From Anthopleura xanthogrammica (Eukaryota > Cnidaria > Anthozoa > Actiniaria > Actiniidae), in contig OZ025206.1 in the NCBI GenBank assembly GCA_964019055.1, positions 10,461,486 to 10,525,485 of the forward strand: a stretch of DNA of 64,000 bases. Direction: 5' to 3'. Positions 25,301-49,500 of this stretch are shown piece after piece. A program made the translations under genes and the position numbers. A model generated the notes under the pieces. The model did no database searches. It was not told where the DNA came from and saw nothing but the letters and a program-made list of their open reading frames with translations. Positions within the stretch are counted from its first letter, which is position 1; every line of letters begins with the position of its first letter.

Positions 25301-26902
25301 TCCAGTGAGGACGTACACTCTCATGCTTATGCTTGTGCTTATGCTTATGTCGCTGAATCATCCCGTGAGGACATACACTCTCATGCTTATATTAAGTCTT
25401 GTGCTTATGCTTATGTCACTAGTGTCAGCAGTTTTTGAGGCATTTGAAATAGGTCTATTAAATCAAGAGGTTTAAACAGGCTAGAAAATATAACAAAGAA
25501 TTTATTTTAATTTCAGATGGAAAATTTGCTGCTTATATGCAAGTACACATTCAAAATGATGGACCAGTCACGATAAATCTTGAATCACCACCTTCCAATA
25601 ATCAACAACAGAAACAAGTAAGAAATGTATATGTGATCGTACCATACTGAATGGACTCAGAAAAAATTCTGAGCCCCAGATGGGAATCGAACCCACAACC
25701 CTCCATATGCTAGTCGGATGCTCTACCACTGAGCTCTACCACTGAGAAACAAGTAAGAAGCACTTACCGCTTTTCGTTTTTACAGTGTTGTGATAAAAAT
25801 ATTCTGTAAGAAAAAGGAAAAAGTGATTCCATAGAAATGAACCAATAGTAAGAAGCATCTAAGATAGGGAAAGCCAGTACAAAGGATGGTAAATTTCTCA
25901 ATTCTTGGGGTGCATGTGATGTCATTGTTGACATTTTGGTTGACTTTGACAAAAGATTTGTTCTTGGTTTCTTTGGTTACATCAACCAACTTGACGACCA
26001 CGTCTTTTGTCCTTTTATTCTTATGGGAAGGGATGCATGCCACCAATAGTACCGTAAAATACAGAATAAGGACAATGAAGTATATATTGCCACTTTTATA
26101 TAAAAAGGGAACATGTACAGCATGTGGACAAAGAAACTACCATATTTATTTATTTAAGCGCCGCCCTCGAAGTGCCACCCTTGATACAGCGCCACATGTG
26201 AGAACAAAATATCAAAGGTGCTGCCTCAAACAAGCACTTCCCCTGAATATGCAATGCTATCAAAACACTAAAAATTTAAAGAGTGCCACGGCATATAAAC
26301 AAGTAAATATGGTATTCTTATTCAATCATGAAGTACTATCCAATACTTTATGTCAGAACCAAACTTAGCTGCATTTTGAAACCCAAAACCCACCCCAGTC
26401 ATCCTTGGGAAGTAAGTGAAGGGAATCCTTGTCAACCCTGTAAAAATTCGTCATATCATCTCCAATGTGTTGGGTTGTGCTATGCAACATATCAAGGGGG
26501 GGGGGGGTGAATTTGTGCTGAAAAATATTAAGAATAATGGATAAGGTAAAACCTAAAATGGATGCAATGTGATGCCTTTCTATGTAACAGCCACCCCCTT
26601 AAGATCGTTCTGCATCCATCACTGCATACCTGCTACTGTGCCATTTCCATGGAGAAAACATTTCCATATAAATTTTTCAAAATTTACTTTTTCAGAATCC
26701 TGGGAAAAAAGTGAAATCTTCAAAAAAAGAAAACAGTGAAAAAGAAAATTCAGCCCAAGAACAAACTGCATCAAATTCAACAGAACAAGGAGAAAGCTTA
26801 AAACTTGAAAATAAGGAAAATTCAGCCCAAGAACAAACTGCATCAAATTCAACAGAACAAGGAGCAAGCTTAAAACTTGAAAATAAGGAGAGTGTATTGT
26901 AA
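19337..26902 (+). CDS. DTD1: D-aminoacyl-tRNA deacylase 1
   Basis: Cytosolic proofreading enzyme that hydrolyses D-amino acids (and glycine from tRNA-Ala) off mischarged tRNAs. Six exons: 19337-19379, 21089-21179, 22252-22351, 24151-24283, 25517-25617, 26696-26902; frame is kept at every junction and gives 224 aa. The start MRAVIQRVTQASVS is the canonical family N-terminus. Both active-site motifs are present: the SQ-TL type motif SQFTL (residues 77-81, split by the 22351/24151 junction) and the Gly-cisPro motif NDGPVT (136-141). The last exon encodes a charged low-complexity tail of 68 residues, as in animal DTD1 proteins, but here it contains a direct duplication of a 24-residue unit (ENSAQEQTASNSTEQG...). 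Introns are full of MITEs and SINEs. The gene stands alone; its upstream neighbour CFAP70 is divergent and about 5.8 kb away. Confidence 0.97.
19820..20225. repeat. Probable transposon-derived repeat in DTD1 intron 1
   Basis: Inverted pair around 19822-19925 (ATGATATAAAAAATTATGCAT / ATGCATGATTTTTCATATCAT) and a direct repeat of ATGA(C/CA)TCAATCGTCCAAT at about 20046 and 20089. Class unknown. Confidence 0.4.
21664..21927. repeat. (ATTC)n microsatellite, DTD1 intron 2
   Basis: About 65 near-perfect copies of ATTC, interrupted once near 21893-21900. The apparent long reading frames through it (S-F-I-H repeats) are artefacts. Confidence 0.97.
23515..23850 (-). mobile_element. SINE copy with internal tandem insertion
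   Basis: Left and right parts match the SINE at 9490-9706. The middle holds a tandem duplication containing CACAGGGAACCCAC(A/T)AGGAAT at about 23616 and 23680. Confidence 0.5.
24590..24865. mobile_element. Nested fold-back with GCTTGC hexamer arrays in DTD1 intron 4
   Basis: An inner element (about 24645-24832) has ends TGGTTTTCACTA / TAGTGAAAACCA and arrays of GCAAGCACAA-type hexamers. It is flanked by a second inverted pair, GATCAAGATTAAGGCATGGC / complement. Confidence 0.6.
25203..25420. repeat. Hexamer-array repeat (GCTTAT) with internal duplication
   Basis: Arrays of GCTTATGCTTGT units follow inverted CATAAGCACAAGC units; a block containing GCTGAATCATCC(A/C)GTGAGGAC is directly duplicated (25291-25313 and 25351-25373). 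It lies in DTD1 intron 4, about 350 bp from the GCTTGC element. Confidence 0.6.
25674..25748 (-). pseudogene. tRNA-like pseudogene / SINE head (Ala-like anticodon AGC)
   Basis: On the minus strand the D arm (GCTCAGTGGTAGAGC), an anticodon loop CTAGCAT (anticodon AGC) and a good T arm (GTGGGTTCGATTCCCAT) are visible. The 5' acceptor strand is lost behind a duplicated CTCAGTGGTAGAG, and the anticodon stem has mismatches, so it is not a functional tRNA. Confidence 0.55.
26742..26887 (+). repeat. 72-bp coding tandem duplication in DTD1 exon 6
   Basis: Two adjacent copies of a 72-bp unit encoding ENSAQEQTASNSTEQG-SLKLENK. They differ at one visible amino acid (Glu/Ala before SLKLENK), so the duplication is recent. 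Confidence 0.9.
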
Positions 26903-26969
26903 TAAGTTATAATTAAGCTCTAAAAAAGAATGTTATTTATTTTGACATTGAAATATAGTGTTAGTGTGC

Positions 26970-26975
26970 AATAAA
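26970..26975 (+). terminator. DTD1 polyadenylation signal
   Basis: Canonical AATAAA 68 nt after the DTD1 stop codon, in AT-rich sequence, consistent with a very short 3' UTR. Confidence 0.6.
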
Positions 26976-29874
26976 GGATGGGGGATTTTTTAGTAGTGTA
27001 AGAGTTGTGTGAAACAATCATGCTTAGATTCTCTCCTCCCTTCCAGAGTAATGCTGAAGTTTTGTCACTTTTTCTTTTTTTCCTTACCACAGAAGAAGAG
27101 AGAATTTCTCTTTCTTTATATAAGAAGTAGAGTGAGCTAGAAGCATTAATAATGTCTTCCTTCGTAGCAGTACGGCAGTATTCATCTACACCTAAGCTTT
27201 CAGTATTTTTATTTTTCTTGCATAAATTTACTTTAGCCCCCATTAGTGAACCCCATTTACACCCTACCCCACCCTCCCCCCTCTCATACATTACCAACCC
27301 TATAGCAGGGGTTAATCTAGCTGGGGGAGTTCGTTCAAACCCACTAATATAAACTGCAATCGAACCCCCTAAATAAGTACTACGAACCCCACTAATGTTT
27401 GTTTTTGATTCGGCGGTTTGAACCCACTCGCCTTTTTTTTTGTTGGTTCGGCGATTGGGTAATCGAACCCCCCTAACCACAATTTCGAACCTCCCTTGGA
27501 AAAATCCTAGATCTGTTCCTGCATAGGGATCTGATATCGGCTTTACGATTAACCAATGTCAACCGCGAACTTGTGTCAAATAGAGGTTATTATCAAAACG
27601 TCTTTGTTGTGACATCTTTTTTCAGTTGACAATTCAAGAAGCCTTTGTTCCGGGATTCGAGTATTCTTGATCTCTGCAGAAACCTGATCAGTAACGTGAA
27701 ACATTTAAAGCGATCGCTTATAAAGATAATTCAAGTGTTCTAATAGAGATGACAGATGCAGTATTATTATTACCTTGGCGCACGCAATGACATCAGAAGA
27801 CGGCTCTGCATGCGTGCGTGTAACATATGTTCGTTCTCTGTGTACACATTCCGTACTTAGTTTGTTGCCCTCTTTTTTTCTTTCTTTCTTTCTTTCTTTT
27901 TCTTTTCTTGTTTGTGGTTTTTGTTTTCTTTTTCGTATTGTTAGTTTTTTTTCAGATTCTATAGGTTAAGTGAAAAGTCAACTTCGCTCACTTCGTTCTC
28001 ATTCGCAATCGACCGCAGGGCCCCCAGGGTTACTAAAATTTCCATCAAGCTCTAGAAATCTTAGCTAGAGAGCATTTGGGTGTGTCATGCTCCGATGGTG
28101 GCCCTGATTCCTTGATCTAAGACCTAGCTTACGTACTGGAAGATGGAAAAAGGTGAGAAGCAACGAAATGATGAAGAAGAACGCTTTCTATCCGTATATT
28201 TCCCACCTTCACTCTCCACCTCGCACATGAGCCTAGAAATCAGAAAAACTATCGAACGTCATTGTTAAGTAATAATAAATAGCTTGATTCAAATAAGAGG
28301 TTTGATTTTGTTTTATAATATCATTACACAGGACCAACGGATACGCAATCCGAATATTATAAAGATCAGCACCAGATACAGATCAATTAAGGATATCATG
28401 GAGGGGTATTGTGGTTTCCCCCCAGTATTTTTAACCCCTTTCCCCCTCTCCTCTACCACCATGCAACCTCCTCCAAAAAGAACTCCCATCCCTCTACCCC
28501 CGGGGGAAATACAATAAGACCAGTAAGCGGTCAGCCTCTAAATTGTTTTGATGTCGTTTAATTCTAATCCCTACCATATATAGTCACATTATGTAGCTTT
28601 AAAAAGCTTACTGTTTTCCGAAAAATTCAACTGATAACACGGTATTACCGATGCTGTATCCTGGCCTCAGAAAAGGCACACGCCGAGGACGATAACCATC
28701 TCGTAAATAGTGATAGTAAACAAAGAAATTACGTTACTGCAACACTAGCTGGGTCTTCTCCGCTTATTTCTCATTCTTTTGATCAATATTTAATGGTTTA
28801 TATTTGAATGCAAAAAGGCGCGCTTGTGATCGAGTCGGATGGCTTGTGTCGGTCGGCGGGCGAATGCTACGTCATCCTTATAGCTAAAGTAGAATGATTA
28901 TGATCAAATTATAGATTGAAATTATGGATTAAAGATATATAATTCAAATGAAAAGTCGATGAATCTTTTTGTATTCGATTCTTCGTGATATATTTCCAGT
29001 TAGCTACTGAACTTATAAATAACCTTCTTAAAAGATAAAGTGGAAAGAAGCAAGAAAGAAACAGAATGCGCTAATTAATTTATAACATCAAATAAATGGG
29101 AAAATAAAAGTTATATTCACTCATAAAATCGGGGATATGGAATTTTCGTGGAACGGTTCGATAAAAAAAACATCATTCTGCCACTGTATATCTTTTTCTA
29201 TGCATTTTGGAAATGAAATGGTTAAATCTTCAGTTCGATAGTTCTAAAGTTATACATAATTAATAAAGATAGTCAGCTGAGGAATCAACTATTTTACTCT
29301 TTTACACCCTTTGGAACATCACTGAAAATTACCAATATCTGGTAAATAAAAGGATTTGTGTTTTTTTATTTAACTATTCACCAAGGATATTTTTCTTTAC
29401 TCCTTGTAAATATAGGAATACAATGGAATAGGTAATCCATCGTGGCAAGGACAGGTACTGCCGGATGCTAGGCTGTGATGTCATCGCTCATGTCAAGGAA
29501 ACAAATTATGAGTCAAACGAGTTGCCTAAATAAATAAACCATTGGCCACTATTCAAAATTCACCCTGAGTTTTTTTCCTCGTTAGAAAACTTAACATTTG
29601 ATTTTATGTATTGATTTATTAATAAAAGAGGTTTCTTAAAAAATGCGCATAAATTATCTCGACAATAATTTACCACCTTGATTATGCAGACCACGTGACC
29701 AAAGCATCGTTTACTCGACTCGTTGATGGTCTTGAGGTTTTCACTCAGAGAGTGGAGGAAAAGCGGTAAAATATTCCGCTGGCTTTCGATGAATTTAAGC
29801 CCCTTTCTCCTCAGTACTTTGGGTAGTTAGTGAAGATATTTTGAAGTGATTTGTAGCCCTTGTAGGGTGACAGT
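26976..29874. other. Spacer DTD1-CoREST
   Basis: No supported gene. It holds a run of AACCCCC-containing segments at 27300-27480, a T/C-rich stretch at 27866-27935, and AT-rich sequence. The CoREST promoter should lie in the last few hundred bases; I see no TATA box. Confidence 0.65.
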
Positions 29875-42072
<12,198 letters not shown>

Positions 42073-42318
42073 TGTGCAAGACATGGAGGTACTAGTCTAG
42101 AATATAAATATCAATCAAACAAGTTTTCTTGCCGTCATCACCTGATACTGTCAAGTGATATTTATTACCTTGGATTCAACAAATTCTTTTATTCTTAAAA
42201 GCACAGCAAGAAATTTCATCTTGTTGTTAAGATAGAACACTGAACAAAATACTTCTTTATTTTTAAATTAGCCATGAAATCTTTGAGTATAGACTGCCCC
42301 TGTTATGGCATTCAGCAT

Positions 42319-42489
42319 TAGAGCAGTTTTTATACGATTATAAGAAACGTACGGCATGGACCGCACCTTGGGGTGACTGTGTCAGTGCCGTGCCATGTAT
42401 GGAAACATTTGAAATTCTGTGCTGTGTCCGCGCCATGCCATAACATGCCATGTGCCGTGACTTTTCACACTCATACGAAATCTACTCTA
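42319..42489. mobile_element. MITE with TAGAGCAG termini, copy 2
   Basis: Same termini and GTGCCGT-rich core as 5210-5377, in the same orientation, about 250 bp downstream of the proposed CoREST stop. Confidence 0.7.
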
Positions 42490-44236
42490 TACCTTATCCA
42501 TCCTAGAAAGGAAGAAGGGCTGTTTATTATTGCACATTGGAGTACAAATCTTCATGTTTTGTCATGTGTTGGTTTCTTTCCATTACATTTACAATGGTTT
42601 GAGCCAAAAACCCTTAAACTAGAAGTTGTGGAGGTCATATAAAACAGCTCTAAGATTATTTCCATAGTTGGTGACCATTACCATGAAGTACAGAGCTCAA
42701 TTAACTAGTAACCATGTTAATAACTAGTAAGAAACTTTTATCGAATTCCACCAACATGATGGCGTACGATGATGAAATTTGTTTGGTTTGGTCTTATTTA
42801 AATTGCCAACCAGAAATCTAAAGGACAATCCAACAAAGCAAAGTGACAAAATTCATTTTATTGTTCAAATGGTTGGCACATTAACATCACCATGGCATAA
42901 ACATGTCCATAAACATTACGTCCTCCTATAGCTTCTGGAAATATTTTCACCACTAATATTAACATGACATGGAGACTGCACCAATAATTAAAGTTGAAAC
43001 TCCAATTTGCAGTAATGTATTAAGAGGCCAACCTCTATATAGTAATGCCAATTTTCAAATTAATGTCCCAAAGAAGTTTTCCCCTAGTATGTAACTCTAT
43101 TAAGGGGTAACTTGAGAATTCCCCAACGGTGGCCTCTTAATACAAGTTTGACTGTAATAAACAACCCTGGAAAGGTATAGAATGGCTGCAGGCAGTCTTA
43201 CATGAATCCTCCTTCACCCTCTGGTTATCATTGGGTTACACTTTTGTGTGTATTGAATGTACTCTATATCAATGTTAATCTGACAGTTTTCTTTGATATG
43301 ATTTCATTCAACAAATAAGAAGTTTGACATCAGTTCTGAACCCATGCTACTCTTACAACTCTGCTCTGCTCTGGGCCACAAAGGTTGATCAGTGCTGAAA
43401 TATCTCGGCCAGCTGTGAAAAAAAACTTCCGTCTTAGGGTATTGCACAGCATGTTTTAAGCATACTTTATGCAGCACTCTGCTAGGGTAGTAGTCTATCC
43501 CTGCAGTTGAGAGACAACAACAACAACAACAATTTCTTTATTATTACCCTAAGATACAACTAACTGCTGATGATGATTGTTCAATCAATGGATCAGCCAT
43601 GAATGATTCATGATTAGCAATCATTGTAGCTGGAATGACCTCTGCACTGTGTAAAGAGAGCTAGTATGCCATTATAGTAGCCAATTGCCAATTTATCAAC
43701 TATGGTAAGCTAATCAATTGGTCAGCCGTAATAGTCCAATTTGAATGTTGCCATTGTACAATGGTCCACCCTAGTATTGAGTTGTGTCTTAACTCTTGAT
43801 ATGTCATATTGATTTTTAAAACTTTGATTCCTCATCTGAAAATATTTTGCATAGATTCTAGTGTATAAATTAATGCAAGGTAGTTTGGTTGGGCTCAGAA
43901 TTTTCCTCTCAAACTTCTTTAAGACCTGATTGTGTGATCCACGTTCTTTGGACCAGCATTTCAGGGTTTTTTTTATAAACAAAGTTAATTGATTCCCTTT
44001 TCTAGTTATGCATGATTGTATATCCAATGTTAATTAATGTTTAAATAGTTTTGTGTTTAATCGTATAATTGTATTTATGTCAAAAATATATTTAGAATGT
44101 GAATGCAATGCTTTTTTTCCACACGTTATCACCCTCTCAATATAAATATTTTTTTGTGTAGGATTTAACAAAGTTTCTACTCCCAAATTGCTGCTTATGT
44201 GGTTATCTTAAATAAGAAGAGTGCATTCTTAATAGA

Positions 44237-44408
44237 GTAGGGGCAGATCCAGAACTTTTTTTAACATTGGGTCGTGTGATGGCAATGAAAATGAAAGTAA
44301 TGTCTAATTCTAGTAAGCCATCATTCACTCAGTCAACCAGCTAGTCTAAATAAATTTCTCATAGGAGGGTTGCTACCCCCACAGCCCTCCCTGGATCTGT
44401 CCTTGTGG
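44237..44408. mobile_element. GGGGCGGATCCA-type fold-back in spacer
   Basis: Ends AGGGGCAGATCCAG and CTGGATCTGTCCTT. The inner sequence matches 1298-1446 in reverse orientation (CATAGGAGGGTTGC). Confidence 0.6.
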
Positions 44409-44965
44409 AGGTAATTTTCATTTACAATTTGGAAAGAGTATAAGGAGCACTGAACATGCTATAGAAAACCAGTCCATGTGAGCATGTACAAATGGAGACA
44501 TGCTCGTTATAAGTATCATGGCAATGCACATTCACTTAGTTTTCCAACCAATCATGATCATCTCTGAATGACAGAGAATATGACTGATAATTTTAAAGAA
44601 TAGGTAGTAAGCCCTGAACCTTAAATGAAAGTTTAATTCAAACAGCAAGCTATGAACAGAACACAGTTTTTTTATCTGGATAAATTAGATGTGTCTAATG
44701 TAGTAAGCTATGAAAGAAGGGTTTAAAGAACTTTAGTAACATTTTGTATTTACATATATTATTATCATAGTAATTTATTTTCATCCCAGCTGATTCAGAT
44801 TTCGTCTTGTTTTATCAGATTATGGAAAAATTTCTCATGTGACAGTCATGTTGGCCAAAACAGTAGATTTTTGCATAGTTTTGCATTTTATCGCGCACAA
44901 CATTTTCATGGAAATAAACATGGCTGCTACATGAAGGAAATCAATGCTGTGAACTACCTAATTTC

Positions 44966-45115
44966 ACCACTTTCCATACATCAATTCACTGATCAAACAC
45001 AAAGCACTCAAGTGAGACTTCAAGGTAGTTTCTAAGGATTATTCAAATTTGAACCTTGCAGCCTCGACTGAATGCTTTGTGTTTGACCAGTGAACCAATG
45101 TATGGAAAGCAGTGA
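44966..45115. mobile_element. Fold-back element in the RCOR-VWA spacer
   Basis: CTTTCCATACATCAATTCACTG at the left pairs with CAGTGAACCAATGTATGGAAAG at the right; inner arms AAACACAAAGCA / complement. No coding content. Confidence 0.5.
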
Positions 45116-45540
45116 ATAATGTCCTTGGACACATTTCTCCCCAGGGGGAGGGGGAGGGGTTAGTTTGTGTATTTCCATCAGCCTGTAGAACTAGATGAAC
45201 AACAACTCAGCTTGGAGAATCTAAGACAATACATTAATAGTACATCTCAAATATTTTATAACTAAATGTTGTGATTTGATTCATAGAAAAAGCAAGTAGA
45301 TTGTAAAATCATTGTTTGAAGCTTTATTTAGTTTGCTAGATTACAGTTTTGAGATATTTGCTTGTACATAATTGCCAATGTTGCACTATCATAACAGTGC
45401 ACGGGAAATAAACTTTTCATTATTCAGCCTTTTCTGACCTTGGCTTCAGTTTATTCTGTGGGATCCCTGTGTCCCAACACAGCCTGCATGGGACATTTTG
45501 TGAGTTTTTGTATTGGGTCAACTGAATGAATTTATGTATG

Positions 45541-45692
45541 CGAAGAAAGTGCCCAAAAGTTCCCTGACACGTGGCATCAAAGCGGCTCAATTTGGAAGAC
45601 AAAACAAAAGAATTTTAATCTCCTGACAATTGGGAACTTATTGTTTTGTCCTCCAAATTGAGCTGCATTCTGACGTGCTGCAAGGGGTCTAT
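45541..45692. mobile_element. Fold-back MITE, copy 1 of the CTCAATTTGGAAGACAAAAC family
   Basis: Central inverted pair CTCAATTTGGAAGACAAAAC / GTTTTGTCCTCCAAATTGAG, ending GCAAGGGGTCTAT. A close relative is at 53549-53679. Confidence 0.55.
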
Positions 45693-46156
45693 AGCATTTA
45701 TTATATGGTTTTCTTATCCTAGTTATGTATTTTTGCATTTTAAGGGGTATACATTTTAAGGGGTATACTTGAAAATGCTAAGGAAAGAGCTGGCCATCTC
45801 CACTTTCCCATCTCTTTCGTTCTTTTCCATTTCCATCTCTTCTTCCCTTCACTTTACATCTGTCAACAACCCCTTCGATACTTTCCTTTCTTGTCCCTTC
45901 CCATTTTTTCCCATTCCTTCCCTTCTGATTTCCTTCTTTTTCTTGGCATCATTATTTGTTCAAAAATGATATACCCCATAATATTTACCTATCATGAACA
46001 AATTAAAGGATAAGTTTTGTTTAAGATACTTTATTACTAAGATACACTGTAGTCTGTTACATGTAGGTTCGAAGCAGATTTTTCTCATCAATCGATTTGC
46101 ATTTACAAGAAGGAAAAAATGTGTTATTGAATTCAAAACGCGGACAACTGTCTCAT

Positions 46157-46390
46157 TAGCGACCTTCAGATTCGACTGCGAGTACGAGAACGAGTACGAG
46201 TACGAGTTTTGAAATTGGCCCTGTGCTCGTTCTTAACACTGAATCGTATTCGATTTCCTATTTTTAATAATCTAAAGTTTCAATCTACGTACTCCACCAC
46301 GACTACGAAATTATAGTGCAAATCTTTGAGTGTTTAAAACTCGTACTCGTACTCGTTCTCGTACTTGTAGTCGGATCTGAAGGTCGCTAT
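46157..46390. mobile_element. MITE with hexamer-repeat arms (GAGTAC)
   Basis: Inverted ends TAGCGACCTTCAGATTCGAC / complement. Just inside each end is a short array of GAGTACGAG units in opposite orientation. It lies about 160 bp 3' of the VWA gene stop. Confidence 0.65.
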
Positions 46391-46547
46391 TATGTAATAA
46401 ACCGGCACTGAACTATCCCTGGTTATCTGCGAATTATTCTTATTAGTCACTAAATGTTCTTTTTCGGCCCTACAAGCCACATAGGCGTTAAGGATAATGA
46501 AATGTTCGTTTGACGTGATCAACACATATATAGAAATAGAAATATAG

Positions 46548-49500
46548 CTAATGTCGTCTGCCAGCAGTGATGATAAAGTGCACACGTAAAATAGCCTCAG
46601 TCTTGCGGGTCGATCGTTTTTTAGCCGTCACCACCACGGGTACAAGCGTTCCAGAACTTAAGCTTGAAGACACAGTTATCCGGGCAGAAAAGTACCGATA
46701 TCTCCCCGACGATACGGCAAACCGAGATGTACGTGGTTGAGCTATCGTAATACCGGGTACCGTAGAAGTAAGCCGGTAGTCAAAATGGGTCGTAGGACCA
46801 TTATTGTGGATGGCAAACCGCACCGGTATACGGGCGCGCCCGCTTGGAAGAGTCAAATAATTACGGTTGTAGACCATTCTGATGATAGTGGACTTAGCAC
46901 GGATGACATTACGGGAGATGCGCTCAAAAGGGAATCCACTGGCGGTCAGACCCCTGAGACGTAGCTTGAAGGGTACAGATGGTGGCTGGAAAGAGGCTGT
47001 GATTCCACTAAGAGAAGCCCGTTTTATGACCGTCCCATCGTCCACGCGAATCACGTCTACGATCAGGCTGTTCATATTTAATTTCTCCTTCAGCGGGATT
47101 AGCAGTTTTACTCTGGCAATGGTGTCTGTAAAAGAACAAGATGACAGAATTTATGGACACTGGTTTAAAGAAGAAAAGGTGTTGAGAGCTTGGTCACGGG
47201 GACATGTGGAAATTATGAACAACTTAATAACAGGTGTAGTTCAGCAGGGTACCATATTTACTCGCTAAACCGCCGCGACGTAGCCTCCTACGCAGACGCT
47301 CTTAGGGTCGTCACGCAATGGGGAGAGAAACGTTGCGTGACGACGTGACGACCCTAAGAACGGCTGCAAAGGAGGCTAGCCGCGACGCTTTTATAACTTT
47401 TTAGTGCTTCGGTCGCAGCGCTTATTAGGGGTAGCGCTTGTTTGAGGGTAGTCTCCTACGCAGACGCTCTTAGGGTCGTCACGCAATGCTTCTCTCCCCA
47501 CGAACACGTGGGGATGAATAGTGAATAGTGAAACTCGGAACTCCAAACCCCCCCGCTAGATTTACCATTGAATAACAAGTGCTTATTTAGCTAGTAATGA
47601 TACTTACTCTTCAAAGGATGTTTGATGGGGATTTCTACACTGCTGTCACTCGGTAAGGTCCAGAAGAAGTAATGATCAAAGTCAATATTGATACGACTGC
47701 TTGATGTGACTTTAAAGCTGTGACTGCCAACACCGCTGGGTACCACCAGAACCCACTTTCCTCGCCTGGGTCGATTGATGACCCAAACAGCTCCATAAGA
47801 CAATTGGTGCGTAATGGTGACAGCATTGTTTAGTGGATCTCGTAACTGAACTAACTGTGGATTGCGCTGTACTGTGATCACTAAGACGAGTTTATCGACT
47901 GTGTCATCGATAGGTATGGCATATCTCTTCGTGGAGGAAGGTCTTCCTCCTGGAGGTCTCCTCCTTGAAGATGGAATCACCCTGCGAGATAGGGGTCCTC
48001 TTCGGCCTGACCCCCCTGATTTGATTGTTGCCATACCATCTAATGATGCCATGACAACGTCACTCATTTCGCTGATTTTACTCTCAGAGTTGAACATGAC
48101 TCCAATGCCCTCGGTTTCTTCCATCAGTCTTTGAAACGATTCAAAAGTTTGCGCTTTCTGGCAATAACCTGGGCTGTTGCTGAAGAAAAAGTTGATGGGC
48201 GAATCCTGGTCCAAGGCTAATCCTGCCGCGTTCTCTGTATTGTATTGTTCACTAAACTCTTCATCTTTCGGCCCAGCGTCGGTAAAGACGAAAATTGGGG
48301 ATTTTCTACGAGGAACGCCCTTCTCGATAGCATCAATGATTCCATGCATTGTGAGTTCTTTACAGTCGCCGCCACCTGCGGCATTTAGCCCATTCACTTT
48401 GGCCTTGAATTGGTTTATAATGGTATGCTTGGTTACAGGACCTGTACCTATGATGTAAAAAAGCGTAGAAATTGTACATTTGATTCACCATCAGAAACGT
48501 TTTTTTCAAGTGCTAGAGATCGAGGAGCTAGAGGTTGGGAGAGGAGAGGAGAGGAGAGTAGAGGAGAGGAGAGGAGAGTTGGGCTTGTTACTAACCTGGA
48601 TCGCCGAATGGTGACAAGATATAATTCACATTTCCCTCACGTGGGTAACTTGCTATGGCATTAATGATGTTCTTAGCCGCTATGATCTCATCATCCATGC
48701 TCCCTGTGGTGTCAATGGCGAACACAAGCGATACGTCTCCATTGACGCTCATCAAATCATCGAATCCTCCGTTCCCAAGAACGCTTTTCAACTGCAACAA
48801 AACCAACACACAATACCATTCAATAATTTGAATAAAACGCGCGCTCTGATTGGTGGATTACCATTTTATATTGGTCATGAAGAAATAGAAAACGCACACG
48901 TTCTTAAAGCATGCGGGGAATGTGTAACATAATATTATGATATCCAGTTTTTTCTTACCTGATCGACGATACCTGACGGAGTCCCACATTTCTTGGGGCC
49001 CGCCTTCTTCTTGCAGTGCTTGTATTTCTGGAAGTCATTGTACAGCCCAAAACCGACAGCAGAAAGAGCCTGGGTGATTTTCTTTGATCGTACCGCAAGG
49101 AGTGCAGTAGACTTGATCAAGCGATCAGAAAAGGTACGCTGCATACCATGTGCCTCTGCCATGGCTGTATTAAAAAATATAACATGCATTAAGGCATTAG
49201 TGTAAGGCAGTACAAAATGGGACATTTTTTAAAGATTTGAAGCGGAAACCTGACTCTCCACATGAACAAAAAAACTGCACTGCTGCAGTAATAACAAATA
49301 AAACCATATATTTTAAAAAACTACATTTTTCTACACCGGCCATCACTCCCCGTGAATGGTTCTTCCATAAGGTTCGCTCGCACCACACTACCACTACCAC
49401 TAAATTTAACATATTCAGCACACAGACACTCACACTGAGATTTTTACGGAGGGGGGGGGGGGGGGATGAGACCGGAGTACACGGATCAAAACTCTAATAG

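Larger units (their letters stand above)
42073..46547. other. Spacer or long CoREST 3' UTR, then MITE cluster
   Basis: No supported gene. AATAAA at 45407-45412, after TGTACATAATTGCC-type AT-rich sequence, could end a long CoREST 3' UTR. MITEs are at 42319-42489, 44237-44408, 44966-45115, 45541-45692 and 46157-46390. Confidence 0.5.

Noticed and set aside
25674..25748. Functional tRNA-Ala gene on the minus strand
   Set aside because: No 5' acceptor strand pairs with the 3' one, and the anticodon stem is mismatched; kept only as a tRNA-like pseudogene.
26920..27480. 186-codon minus-strand frame
   Set aside because: Antisense to the DTD1 3' UTR and downstream repeat-rich sequence, with no recognisable domain; likely chance absence of stops.
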